64,000 nt of DNA from positions 62,001 to 126,000 of the forward strand of contig KQ965830.1 in assembly GCA_001574975.1 (NCBI GenBank), given 5' to 3'. The position numbers and the translations under genes were made by a program. Of this stretch, positions 46,551-58,154 are shown piece after piece (position 1 is the first letter of the stretch; each line of letters opens with the position of its first letter). The notes under the pieces are model-generated. The model was not told where the DNA came from, ran no database searches, and worked only from the letters and a program-made list of their open reading frames with translations. Source of the stretch: Gonapodya prolifera JEL478. Its lineage: Eukaryota > Monoblepharomycota > Monoblepharidomycetes > Monoblepharidales > Gonapodyaceae.

Positions 46551-49036
46551 ATTCGATTGCGCTAGCCGCTGTCGGAAACCGGGTGGATGCCCTTTTAAAA
46601 TACTCAAAGGTTGCAAGTGGTGTGGAGTCTGCGATGGTTGAAAATCGGTGGCATTATACCGCCACCAATAAGTGACGTCATTCCTGGTTTCGCCCGAGGT
46701 ATCGCGTCCGCGCAGCTGGAAGTTGATGGCAGAGCCCATAATGGCGACCTCACTCCAACGAGAGCTCAGCGGACCTGCGGAATTCTTGGCTCGACGCCCC
46801 TGGGTACCGTTCTCCTTGATTGGATTTGGCAGCATGTCGCCGCTCTGAAAGAGGTGCTGGTGCCAAAACGTTCTTCCGCTCTCACTCCAGCAATTCTGGA
46901 TAAACACCTTTTGGATTTAGACTTTCCAGTGACGGTATTCTTTGTCCTCATACAGAACAACTGGGACTATGCCAATCAAATCTACGTTGCAAAACCATAG
47001 TAGACTATCTCTGCGACACGGCGCTCCGCTTGATGGTCCATTGGTCCGGCGCCCAACTCCCGATTTACCATCGGAGACGAACATTGAAATGCAAAACCTA
47101 GGGATAGGCAAAAGAGAGAACACGGCCGCAGCACTCTCGGATAGCCCAATGGTTTTCTACGCCTTCCCGTGCCGTCCGGTGACTCTCTCTCGCGGAAAAC
47201 GCTTCTACCGGACTCAAAAGGGAATTTCCTCGCCCGTCCTCCCTCCCCCCGGGCAATCCTCGTGGTCGTGTCACCCCACGCTTCCACCACCAAGAACGGT
47301 TGCAACACTGCGCTCCTTGGACCGAGACATCGTCGTCTGAACTCTATTTTAAATGAAGATAGTTGCACCGCCAGCGTGGTACTCCTCAGGATGCGCCCAA
47401 TCGTGGAATGGATCTTGGGAAAGGTCATCTGCTGACCCTCGGCGGAATCGCGAAAATCCAGCGGTCAGAACGAAAGAAAACTGACGAGAGTATGTATCTC
47501 TTTTCAGCTAAACTTTGATTTTGGGATTCCTCTCGACCGTGGATGGCTGGAAGCACTCTTGTGAAGTTGAAATTACAATTTCTTGCAACCACGCTCTTTC
47601 CTCCGAGTTCTCCCCACTCCCGGCTACTTTTACTATTGCATACGATGAGTGCAAGCAGGAACTTCTGCGCTGACTCTGCTTTCCGTGGAGTTCCAGTGGG
47701 AGATGCTCTGAAAGGAGTGAAGTCCTTTCCCGGAGCGTTCCGGAGGCACAACTCCGCAGAAAGGACGCTCCTTTGCCTTGTTATGGCAGCGCGACGGCCG
47801 AATCTCTCACTGATGTTGTCTAATTGCCAGTTGACGTCGATGTGTGAACTCTCCCGACTCATGCACTTGTTTTCACGCCATTTCGGACACAGCACTTCAT
47901 AAATTGTACCTTACCAGCATCAAATACACTTAATATGTGAACAAATCTAGTCTTATGTGATGGTGGGGCGTGCTTTGAAAACATTGCAGAAGGTGAAGCC
48001 TTCCCCATGCCAAACATCATTACAAAGACGGAGATATCTTGTCGAGGTGACGTGGAGAGTATACATGACGCTATCGCGGAGGAAGAAGCTTGAGAAGCTT
48101 GTGTGTGTCATTTACTCAGCACATTACGCTGCGTCTTGCAGTTTTCATTGATTTGAGTACACTGTCATCTTGAGCGCACAAGGCGCTTATCCTTGTGATC
48201 GAGCAGCATTGTATGTATGTGGGGGAATAAATGAAAATAGCTCCCCTCGACCCATTTGTCCAATCCATCCCAACTCCACCTCTCTCGTACCACCAAACGG
48301 TCGACAGTCAACCCACTCAAACGATCCCGCAATCCCACGATCCTACAATTAAAAAGGGCACGTGCCCGGTCCGGTCCGTGGCGCCCCTTTCACTTGAAAC
48401 CTTCCTGACCTGCGACCGCGTCCCTCCCAACACCACCAACATTCCCACCAACACCACGGGGATCCACCTCGCACACCACTCGCGACGATGAAAGTAACCA
48501 TTTCCGTGATGTTCCGGCGCATGGATGGCTCAGCGGACGTCCTGTTCGTGGTGGCCCTCCCACTCCTCCGGACCAAAATGAACCGGCATGCGTGGCTGGA
48601 GACCTGGAGACTGGACGGCACGATTCGGCACGGAGAACCGAATCGGGGAACGGGGGGCGGGACACGGAGGGTGCAGATCGACGCTCGCGCCCGAGATGAC
48701 GAGCAGGCGTCACCGGAGCAAAGCCGAGGAGCGAGGAGCAGAAGGCGGGGAAGGGGAAGGGAACGGCAGAGGTTCGGTCGATGTGAGTCAGAAGATGCAT
48801 TCGAGATAGATGAAGAGTACAAATACAAGAAATGAAGTGGTGCGGGCCAAGGAGTGCTGTTGAAACGGTGAGTGTGCCTGAATCCCCTCGCGACAAAGAT
48901 TCCTCCACAGGCTCTCCCGCCCTCCAGTCTCTTGTTGTCCTCGACAAAGCCACCAAAAAAACCGCACCCCACCGAAACTCGTCCTCGCTCGGATGCCGGC
49001 CACCGCCACCGTCGGTGGGCCTCTACCGGCCCATCG
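46551..49036. other. Unresolved stretch: probable Argonaute N-terminus and intergenic DNA
   Basis: Minus-strand open frames at 46907-46542, 47428-46982 and 47895-47425 are long enough to include N-terminal Argonaute exons, but I could not match them to the family. At 48.35-49.0 kb both strands carry long frames (plus 48488-48835 and minus 49149-48349) of GC-rich, low-complexity text without a domain. Confidence 0.3.
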
Positions 49037-49808
49037 TTAGTGGAAACCTCCGGACGCCCCGATGGGTTCGGGCTCGAGAAACGCCGGCGAGGAGTGCGAT
49101 GCGTCTGGAGGTGATCGACTGGCCCAGCGCTGCGAGACGGGGATGACACGGGGTGGGATTAGGATGAGGTGCTGCGGGGATGAGAGCTCGTAATTCCCCG
49201 CTGGGTGCGACGCGCTCTCCTCGAACTCCTGTGCGAATTGCCGCATGGTGTCGTCGATGTGGCTGGGGTTCAAGGCGGGAAGCGGTATGGACTCGCGGCG
49301 GGCGGGGATGTACAGAGCGGGATGTACTGGAAGGGGAAGGGAGCGGTGGTCCATGGAGGCCGAGCGGGGAAGAATGGGCGGTGCAGGCGTTGTAGATGAT
49401 GGCGAAAGTTGAGAAGGACTGTTCGGAGGCGACGTGTGGGAGGGAGACACGTCTGGATGTTGTGGGTATGCCGCCGAGGAGATGGAGACCGGTGATCCTG
49501 CTGCCGCCGCCTCTCCGTCCCGTGCTCTTCCTCGCGCTCGCTTTGACGCCTGCCTGGGTTCCCTTTCGGGAGGTTGCGTATCCGACGTGACGTGGCTGTT
49601 GAGTCTGCATGTCACGCGTTTTTGATGGCGGAGCATCACATCTGGGAGACTGGCGGCATCAGCGACGCGGGTTCAACCAGCTGGAGCGGCTTGGCATGCG
49701 CTCACCTCTCCTCGTAAAAGCCCGTCCACAAGCGGGGCAACGGAATGCCCGGGTGGGTACGCCTTCGATTGGCGCTAGGCGAAACGAGCCAGGGAGCTGC
49801 GCGGACAT
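49037..49808 (-). CDS. Zinc-finger transcription factor-like protein with one C2HC finger
   Basis: Two exons, 49808-49706 and 49641-49037, give 235 aa. Splicing completes a single finger: F-R-C-P-A-C-G-R-A-F-T-R-R-D-V-M-L-R-H followed five residues later by Cys. This C-x2-C-x12-H-x5-C layout with the R-R-D-V-x-x-R-H core is typical of fungal zinc-finger regulators. A basic segment follows (R-A-R-G-R-A-R-D), then Ser/Pro-rich low-complexity text with several S-P dipeptides that could be kinase sites. It probably binds DNA; the partner finger usual in this class is not seen. Confidence 0.75.
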
Positions 49809-50819
49809 TGTGGGAGACGGAGAAGCCAAGGCGTTGCGAATGCTGGTTGTGCGGGGTGGCGGATCCCTGCGAGCGGTCTCAGCAAATCGGTCCGTGCACG
49901 AGGTTCGGAAGCGTGGCGGGCCTTAGTTCGAAACTCGGGCTCCGCTCGCAGGCGTCCACACGGTCTTGCAGTGTGTGGGACTCGTAATCGTGTGAGCGTA
50001 GCTTTTTCGCATGTTTGATAAGACCAGCTAGGGTCGCTGGCAGCAGCGGGTAAGGTCGGTTCAATCGCCGGTTGGTACCAACCTCGGCGTCCTATCTTGT
50101 CCTTATGTTTCGTCATTGTTTACGTAGAGTTAGGTAACTCGCTGAAAATATCTCCGATGGTACGTTTTTGGCAAGTCGGCAAAAGAATACCTTTCTTTTT
50201 GGTGCCACAAAAACAACTCCTCGTCCTCCGAATACACAAAGTAATTTTAATCTTCTCAACGATTTGGCGCTTTGTCCAGTAATCAATTCTACACACACAC
50301 ATCGTTAAAATGAGCGTGCATATTCTTGTATCGCAACCCGCTCGAGTAGGTCGCCGCCACCGTACATGTCCGGGAATATGTACCTGGACCTGCTCCCCAC
50401 AAGCGGGAGAGAAGCAAGGATATCTCGGCAAGCAATTCTGGACTGAACTAACAAGTCGAAGAAAGCTGCTACGACAAAATTGTAAGGGCGCCACGCCACA
50501 CAGTGGAGTGGAACAATGATGTTTATCCTCTGATGTCGTGCATGTGGCGCGATCAAGGGAAAACCTTGCGTCGGCAACGTCGCCGCACCACAAAGAACGC
50601 CAAGCACAGGCTTCCGCGAGATACAGGTGTTTCTACCTTGCAGAACATATTCCCCTCTCATTTTTTTTGGGGTGCCCGCCCGTACCAGTGTGAAGGTCTT
50701 ACAAACCCGTTCCAATATTTTGGGAGTCAGGACCCAAAATTGGCACTCCAACATTTACACTCTCGAATTTTTTGCCAGTTGACTGAGGTTCCTTTTAAAT
50801 GATGGCGGTGTCGTTCATA
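49809..50819. other. Stretch without a recognised gene
   Basis: Upstream region of the minus-strand zinc-finger gene. No conserved frame seen on either strand. Confidence 0.4.
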
Positions 50820-51185
50820 CCCTCGCTGAGTACGTGTGCGACAAGATTTATTTTTGAGACCCAGAGTACGTCACGATATCGTGACACACTCCTCGATGCC
50901 AACTTCAGCACCATTCTCTACGTCTCAAAGCGTTGGTGTGAATCGCGCAGCCAGTGTCACCACATTCGACCGGGTCGATGATGGTGTCGTCATTCATGAT
51001 TCCCCACTCATTCACTTCTCATATCATCATTATTTCCACTACTGGCATAGACTTTTATGTGCCAACAGTGACCTCAGACCTTTTTGCCTTTTCGATGATC
51101 AGATATACAAGTTCATATTGCTTGTATGCCAGATTAATTATCATGTAGTAGTTGATTCTTCTGGTTTCGATGGGACCCTCAAGTT
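50820..51185 (+). repeat. Diverged direct repeat, copy 1, with a 16-bp palindrome
   Basis: Shares GTGCGACAAG, GAGACCCAGAGTA, GTGACACACTCC, TCGCGCAG and GATGGTGTCGTCA-like blocks in order with 51551-51912. It contains the perfect palindrome GTCACGATATCGTGAC at 50870-50885. Confidence 0.65.
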
Positions 51186-51550
51186 GTGACGGTGCTGTCA
51201 CTGATGATCGGGAGCGAGTGACAGAATAGGCGAAGATATGAGTGTATTGTGTGGATGATTGGATTATCTTCGACTAAAAGCGATCGCTTAAGTACAAGTG
51301 CGCCGCAGGGCGGCGCCCTGGCTTCGGTGTACGCCCACCCTGTCGGCGGCCTGCCTGTTGGCGTTGCGCCCTTCCGCCAGCGACCCGTTCACTCGTGGGA
51401 AGGTCAATACTGCAGCAAAGTGGGCAGGCTGCACCGTCCAATCTATTTTCCACACACCACTTCACCACATACGGTTGCTACGACATTTTCAAGCTGAGGC
51501 TTCTTGACGTGAGCAGCTGAGAATTTTGGAGCTTGGAAGTCGATTCACAC

Positions 51551-51912
51551 ACCCTCGGACGCGTGCGACAAGTGTTTTGAGACGCAGAGTATGTCACGAC
51601 CACCGTGACACACTCCATGATTTTAATTCAGCTTCCGCAACCTAAGGTATTGATGTGAGTCGCGCAGTCAGTGGTAGGGTCGTTACATTTGACTGGGGCG
51701 TTGATGGCGTCGTCACTCGTTATAGATCCTTCACAAATCACAATATTCACACTTCATTTCAATATCCCGCGCTCTGCTCGCACAGACTCTTACACGCCAA
51801 GAGTAATTCTTCCCCCTTTTGGATGGGAACCGCAACAGAGATCTAGAGCTTTCAGGCCGGATGAAGCATCATATTCCAGTCACACCTTTTGGTTTCGTTG
51901 AGTCCCTCATCA
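51551..51912 (+). repeat. Diverged direct repeat, copy 2
   Basis: Partner of 50820-51185, offset about 729 bp. The palindrome is kept as two arms, GTCACG and CGTGAC, around a five-base spacer (51593-51609). No coding capacity is recognised in either copy or in the spacer between them. Confidence 0.65.
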
Positions 51913-52380
51913 ATCAGCAACCTTCACTAAATTTTTTTCCCCACACTCCCTTGTCATTACGTCACCACCTACGTTTACCTCGGTAATTTTTTTGCCGCAT
52001 GCAGTCGCTATATGTTCAGTTTTCAAGGTACAGTGTGCGTGTCGCTCGAGCAAATATAAGTGAAGGGACCTAGAGTGCTCGCAGACTGAGCGGACGAAAG
52101 CCAGAAGGGCTCGGGTATGACGTGCAAAAGAAAGCCACGGTGGAATAATCATCAAGGTACAAAAAGAAAGGTTCGTTCGAACTACATAAATAAGATCCGG
52201 GTCCACGTCCCCGAAGCCGCGGGTCGCAAATACGCATGCGCATGCCGTGCGAGTTCCAGACGCACATGGCACAATCGTCCCCCGCCCCCTGTAGAAAAAT
52301 ACACACATCAAGTCACCATACCACACGCCCACACAGACGCACGCCTGCATCCCTCCCACCCCGGTCCGCCACTCACACAA

Positions 52381-53110
52381 TCACACCCCATTCGACAACT
52401 CCCTCTCTGCCTTCTCCGCCCGCTTCGTCGGACACGCCTCGTCCATCAACCTACTTATAACAGCCACGCCCTTGGTGCCCTCTTTTGCCGCCTTACTCAA
52501 CGTCCCCACCACCGCACACGTCCGGACCATCCGCTCCGTGCGCCACACTTCGCCCGCCCAGGTCTCGAGGATCCCACGACAGCGCGGGGACAGGTCTTCC
52601 CCCTGCGCGCGCACGATGAGCGCGAGGCGGTACGTGTTGCACCAGAGGCGGGCGGGCCCGGGCGAGATGATTTGGGCCCATTCGGTGGCGAAGGGGAGCG
52701 TGGTGAGGATGTGGGAGGCGAAGGTCGGGATGCGCAGGTTGGGAAGGCGGGCGGGGAGGGTTTGGGTGGCGGTGAGGAAGAGGGGGAGGGAGTTGTAGAA
52801 GAGGGTCTGGTGGTGGTGGTTGGGCGGGGTGCGGTGGAGTGGGGTGGGTAGAGGGTGAGATTTGAGGTGGACAGGAAGAGAGGCATGGGGGTTGCGTGTA
52901 GGGACGATTGAAATTATGAGAACTGTCTTGTATTCCAACGCGAACAAGCGCACAAGTGAATGAACGTACCAGTTCAAGGCGCGGCAAGGCGCCCGAGGTG
53001 TCTGCGATGACATTATCGAACATCCCGGGCACGTACGAGATGCTCCATTGAAGGGAGTCCACGTTGGTCTGTTCCGCAAGGTGGGGTGGAGGCATGGAGA
53101 GACATTGCAA
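52381..53110 (-). CDS. Conserved-looking protein of unknown function
   Basis: I do not recognise the family. A first exon from about 53110 encodes N-V-D-S-L-Q-W-S-I-S-Y-V-P-G-M-F-D-N-V-I-A and ends at a GTACGT donor near 52973. The second exon, from about 52920, encodes a helical domain with L-P-L-F-L-T-A-T-Q-T-L-P, P-F-A-T-E-W-A-Q-I-I and R-L-W-C-N-T-Y-R-L-A, and stops at 52381. No signal peptide or TM segment is clear. An unspliced frame starting at 53289 is an alternative. Confidence 0.5.
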
Positions 53111-53307
53111 TGCAAGATAAGGGATGTCAGAACGATTCTTGTATCATAACACGACCAACCACGGCCTCGGTCACTGCTCTCGCATCTAGGCCTCGTCCTC
53201 TCTCCGGAGGAGCATACCGCTCCACGGATCATTCGCCTCTTGCAATGAAACGGACAATAGTTGTTCGCGGCTGAATTACTCGCCTCCACTCACGGCCTCG
53301 GTCAGCG

Positions 53308-54360
53308 CTACCGCGCTTCGGTCTCGGACCACTCGGTCTTGCGTGCTTCGCACTCCAGACCTCGCCTTTTACCCACCTTCTTATACGCCCACCCCCTCTG
53401 CACACTCCACTCTTCCCTGCCCAACATCCCCATGACCTCCTTATACGCCGCGTCGGAGGCGCTCTTCCACTCGAGAACGTACGCGGCGTCACCTGAATCT
53501 TCGGGCACGTAGAGGGTGTCGACGGTGGTCGAACTTGGGGTTGAGGATGCGCCCGAAGCGGAGGAGCCGTCGCGAGGGGAGGAGGAGGGGTGGGAAGGAT
53601 GGGAAGGCGAGGGGAGATAGACGAAGCTGCCTGGGTAGGAGAGCATGGAGAGCCGGTCGGCATCGGCGACGTGCGTGCGGTCGTAGGGGCGGAATGAGGC
53701 GAGGTCTGTGTATGCGAGGGGTTGGTGCGGGGCGTTGGGGGACATGGCCGGTGAAGCTGATGGTTGTGGGTGCGGTGGATGCGCCGGTGCCGCCGCCGGT
53801 ACGTGGTGCGAGACTGGATCCGTGTGCGCGCGAACAGGTGCGCGAGACGCCGCCGCCGACGCCGACGCGGCCTTGTGCACCGTCCGCTGTCTCTGCGCAG
53901 GGTGCTCTACCACGGTCCCTGCGCCGTCCTCGCCGTCGTCTTCGTCGTCGAGAAAGATGAGCTCGAACTGCGACACCGCATCATCGGATGCTGCGGCCAA
54001 GGGTGGCACGTGCACGGCGGACGCTGGCGAAGAGGGCAGGTTGCGGTGCGCTGGGATGGCGTGCGTGTGTGTCTGCTTCTGCTGCGTCGCGTGTGTGCAT
54101 GCGTGTGCCGTCGCGGCGTGTCGGGAAGAATGCGGTTCTTCCGGTCTGGCGCCACCCGCACCCGCACCCGCAGCGTGCATCCGCTCCAGCTCCGCCCTGA
54201 GCACGTCCGCGTTCTTGCTCGCCCATCGCAGCGTGGGCGACGTCTCGACGGGCGTGGCTGCGTACCAGGTGCGGCCAGAGCCCGTGTCCAGGGACGAGTG
54301 TCCCGACGGACACGACCACACGGGCGACACGGGACACGATTCTTCGAGTGCGGCGCACAT
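53308..54360 (-). CDS. Low-complexity protein with a conserved-looking C-terminal segment
   Basis: A single open frame of 350 codons from ATG 54360. The middle is rich in Ala, His, Pro and Ser with one acidic block (L-D-D-E-D-D-G-E-D). The C-terminal part reads like folded protein: T-L-Y-V-P-E-D-S-G-D-A-A-Y-V-L-E-W and M-G-M-L-G-R-E-E-W. Family unknown. It lies directly upstream of the 52.4-53.1 kb gene on the same strand. Confidence 0.5.
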   Translation of the reverse strand: MCAALEESCPVSPVWSCPSGHSSLDTGSGRTWYAATPVETSPTLRWASKNADVLRAELERMHAAGAGAGGARPEEPHSSRHAATAHACTHATQQKQTHTHAIPAHRNLPSSPASAVHVPPLAAASDDAVSQFELIFLDDEDDGEDGAGTVVEHPAQRQRTVHKAASASAAASRAPVRAHTDPVSHHVPAAAPAHPPHPQPSASPAMSPNAPHQPLAYTDLASFRPYDRTHVADADRLSMLSYPGSFVYLPSPSHPSHPSSSPRDGSSASGASSTPSSTTVDTLYVPEDSGDAAYVLEWKSASDAAYKEVMGMLGREEWSVQRGWAYKKVGKRRGLECEARKTEWSETEAR

Positions 54361-54967
54361 GGAAGGGGATGCGATGGAAATGCTGCAGAGTGTGCGGAGA
54401 GGGCCGCGTGGAGTGCAAAGGGTCCGACAAGGGCGGCGACAGGTGTTTGGTAAGAAAGGGCAAAAGGACCGCGGACAGGTCACACAAACAAAAACGCGGT
54501 GAGAAAAAATAGGCCGCGAGAGGGCGATCGACGAGAGACGAGAGCCGAGAGAGCGCGAGACGAGTGTTTGTGGAGTGGATATACGGGTATTCACAGTGTG
54601 GCGCGATGGCTTGCGACAGGGAAGAGGCATCGAGAGACGGCGAGAGGCGCCTATTTCCGATTGCCGATAAGTGACGCAATTATGCAATCATTATCAATGA
54701 ATTTTTCTCTCTTTGCTAAAGACTTGTCGATGGTCTTTTTTCATTTGGGTTTGAGAGGTGATAAACGTGAAGCCAAGAGGCGGACTAGGGCGACTGCGGT
54801 GACAGGCACAACCCACGAATAAACGCAATTGCGTTACAGTAATTCCATTCATAAAGCATCCACATTCATCCTTCTGCCATGTGTGCTCCATCAACCAGTC
54901 AATGATAATGCATGGACTCAATTGTCCTGAAATGACATTAAAATCCTCTCTTAAGACTTGATGATGT

Positions 54968-55165
54968 TTCAAGCCCCAGTCCAATTATGATAATGACCCC
55001 CAGAGTCCATTATGAGAGAAGGACTACTAAACACAGGATCTTCTGGAAATGGATGCATGCGTGAATCTGAAATGCAGAACTGATACTGTAAATGTTGAGT
55101 CATCATCACATTATTAGTTAAATTCTTCTTTCTTTTTTTTTAGTTGACCTTGTAAATTAGTCTAT
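54968..55165 (+). repeat. Diverged direct repeat in the AT-rich island, copy 1
   Basis: Blocks such as AAGCCC-AG, ATGATAATGACCCC, AGTCCATT, GAAAATGGATGCAT and TTGACCT appear in the same order at 55805-56008, offset about 837-840 bp. Confidence 0.65.
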
Positions 55166-55804
55166 TAGCTACTCAAAAAAACACATTTGAGTTGAATATA
55201 GTTTTCAAGGTTGCAACTGTGGATAATTGTCAAATGGTTGTCTTTCCCTTGGACAGATTTGCTCTACTGTTGCATCTGGTCTGTAAGTGATGTGCAGCAT
55301 GTAGAGTGAAAATGGTGACATCATGGAACAAAACACAAATAAAGTCTTCACCTTTTCAAGCATATTGCTTGGGGGGAATATAAACTGCTTCTAGTAGCAA
55401 GTTTCTCAGTAGGTATTGTCAATATCTGCTGCTGGCTGTTGATATATCTCCTTTATAGTCATGTTTTTTATTGGTAATAACATGGTTGAGAGCATTGTTG
55501 TATCAAGAGACCCTGAACATCCAATACCTGCATCCCCACAATTCCACACAAAGAAGTCTCACACAGGGTTACATGGGGTGTGTGACATGAGGTTCAGTTT
55601 TTGGAATGTTGCCAGTGTGTGATTTGATTCAATTGTTCAGCACTGCAATTACATTCACAGGTCAAATGCTGTTAACCATCTGTCATGTGAGCTCTGCCAT
55701 TGAGGCAAAGGCAATGTAGTCTTGCTGCCTGCTATTGCTTGTCTGATTGTGGTGTCATGAGTCTCAAGCCCTTGACCAAACTGTTGAAAATTACAGTTTT
55801 TTTT

Positions 55805-56008
55805 TTAAAGCCCTAGACCTATGATGACAATAACACCCAAAGTCCATTGCGAGCCCTTTGATTTGTACCTAGGCACTTTTGAAAATGGATGCATTTGTGT
55901 TTGTGATATACAGTACTGATACAACAGATTTTTAGGAATTATCTCATTATCAGTCAAGATTCTTTCATTAAATTTTTGGAATTGACCTGGCACATTTGCC
56001 TATGAAAA
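55805..56008 (+). repeat. Diverged direct repeat in the AT-rich island, copy 2
   Basis: Partner of 54968-55165. Neither copy has coding potential or recognisable element ends. Confidence 0.65.
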
Positions 56009-56478
56009 GTAGTTTGTGCGACTCCAAGGGCAATCGTGTTCTCACAAGTCAAGGCTGTTGAGTTTAAGTCCTTGATATCACAGTTTTTATTTCAAAGTGC
56101 TGCACCACTCCTTACAGACAAGATCCAGCATTAGAGTGATTTCACAGTCTGCAAGGATGCAAACACACAATTCCGCTCATTCCATTGCACTGGTAATGCC
56201 AAGCTCGAGAGTTTTTTGGCCGATGTTTGCAAGAAAGGTCACGATATATTTATAGGAGGGATACAATGGCGCCTGGGCTCCGTCGAACAGGCTAATGATG
56301 AACTTGAGCAGCGGCAAACAATTCGCTGCCTTTAAGGGATGGTGAATTTGGAGAAAGAATCAGTTCGGATGAGAAGACGTTTTGCCGCTGCAGCCGGACA
56401 CTAACACCATCCACTCGACGGCCAACATATATATCCAAACCAAGCCAACATCCCCCCATCCAGCGAAAACATCCAGAA

Positions 56479-58154
56479 ATGCCCGTCCTCACTGCTGCCA
56501 TCGTCGCCGCCGTGCTGTCCCCTATCTCGCTTGCCTACTGGCGCAGGTTCACCACCGTGTCCGACCCGCGCCCCACATCGCGCAAACCATGGGACACATG
56601 GCCGCGACCACGAAGAGTTCCGGAGGCGGGAAGCGGTATCGAGGTCCAGACGTGGGAGGAAGAGGGGAGGTGTGTGGAGGTGTGGGTGAAGAAGGCTGAA
56701 GGGGTGAGTTGGTATATATTGTTGCTTGCTTGGAGAGGGATGGCAGAGGAAGGGGAGGCTGATTCAATGCACTTCACGCAATTACATGCGCCAAAGACCG
56801 CAAATGCAGACCTCCCGCCCTTCGTGTTCGTCCCGGGCGAGTTCCAGTCTCCCACTTCGTGAGTCCTCTTCCATTGACCGATTTGTGGGTTTCTTGCCAA
56901 CCATCTGACATTACCAATTTCTTCCCTTGTATGTTTTCTCCGCTTACAACATGCTCTCCCTCTACTTGCAACCACTCATGTCCACCGCCACGTCACGACA
57001 ACACTGGCCCTAAACTACCCACCAACTGTCTACCACAACCCCAGCTTCGCTCCCTACCTCTCCTTCTTCTCCTCCCGCGACACCGACTGCTTCGCCATCT
57101 CTCTCTCCCCCACTTCCCACACGCGAGGTTCTGAACTGTGGCGCTCGTACAATGAGCTGGCCGCCGATGTCGCGGTCGTGTTGGAGAGACTGGCGAGCGA
57201 GGGAAGGAGGGCGCCGGTTGTGTTTGTGTGAGTTGCGTGGACGGGGGAGGGTGGGGGTAGTGGGTGGTAATGTGGGACGCATGACAACGTGCAGGGAAAC
57301 GCAAGCACACGACGAAGTGGAGGGAAACAAAGGACACGACGAGGCAGGTGGAGACAGTGTCACCTTGCGTGACTGTTACTAAGAGCATACACACGGCTGG
57401 CGGATTGCCCTTTGTGAGCTCTGGCGCAAGGACAGCAATTGGACCCGGGTTAGAACGTCGTATATTTCCCGTCCCAATTTGTCTAATAATAACTCATCGC
57501 CCGTCCCCCTGCTACCTCGCTACATCCCGAACCAGCCACTCCACATCGACCCATATCATCGACCACCTCCTCTCCCACCCTCCACAATCCCTGGTCCCAT
57601 ACCTCCCCAAACTGCTCTCCTGCCTCGTCCGGATCAACGCGCCCCAACCAGGCTCAGTCCCTGTCTGGCTCCGTCGTGCGCCCTCGACCTCGCTCGCCGT
57701 ATGGGCCACACTCACGCCGACCCGTCTCCTTCCCACACCTGCATCGGCAGGCGCCCCACTGCTAGGACCCGACGCGACACCCGAGGAGGTCAAGCGGGCG
57801 TGGGACGCGATGGACCGTGTGGCCCCGCTGGCACTGTTGTACCCGCCGCCGTTCCGCCTGGCCGACCCCGTGCGCATCCTCGACGCCTGCGCGGGCAAGA
57901 TCGTCACCGTCACGTCGCCTTCCGCGCTCGTACCCGCCTCGCACGGTACGGCCGCGCACAAGACGTTCCGCTCAACGGCGCGGTTCCTGGGAGGCAAGAC
58001 CCCCAGCGAGGGCGATGCAATCGCGGTGAAGTATGTGGAGGTGCAAGGTGGCCATTTGTGCATGATGGAAGGGAACTGGGAGGAGGCTGCGGAGAAGGTT
58101 GGTGAGGCCGTCATGGAGGCGATCTACGGCGGGGGGAGGGTGCTGGTTGAGTGA
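56479..58154 (+). CDS. Alpha/beta-hydrolase fold protein
   Basis: Four exons, 56479-56703, 56797-56858, 57045-57227 and 57536-58154, give 362 aa. The N-terminus is a hydrophobic signal anchor (V-L-T-A-A-I-V-A-A-V-L-S-P-I-S-L-A). The first strand-loop is P-F-V-F-V-P-G-E-F, matching the oxyanion-loop region of lipases and esterases. The candidate nucleophile region after the third intron reads A-P-V-V-F-V-H-S-T-S-T, in place of the usual G-x-S-x-G. The C-terminal catalytic-His region is V-Q-G-G-H-L-C-M-M-E-G-N-W. A lid-like insertion lies between. The third intron (307 nt) is unusually long for this locus, and an alternative internal exon there would read H-T-A-G-G. Substrate unknown. Confidence 0.75.

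Larger units (their letters stand above)
54820..56290. other. AT-rich, gene-free island
   Basis: Base composition drops sharply to AT-rich compared with both flanks, with T runs of eight or nine bases and no frame longer than about 60 codons. It contains a diverged duplicated segment listed separately. Confidence 0.65.

Noticed and set aside
46542-47895. N-terminal Argonaute exons
   Set aside because: Position and strand fit, but I could not match the translated text to the N or L1 domains, so it was left unresolved.
48349-49149. A 266-codon minus-strand gene
   Set aside because: It overlaps the well-supported zinc-finger gene in another frame and consists of low-complexity Arg/Ser/Pro text.
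50820-51912. Long terminal repeats of an LTR element
   Set aside because: The two copies are about 370 bp apart with no coding remnant between them and no TG..CA ends, so a local duplication is more likely.
53708-54502. A 264-codon plus-strand Cys-rich frame
   Set aside because: Shadow of the low-complexity minus-strand gene at 53308-54360; no domain, and the composition follows the other strand.
54968-56008. LTR-like ends of an inserted element in the AT-rich island
   Set aside because: The copies are short, strongly diverged, and the spacer has no element-like coding sequence.
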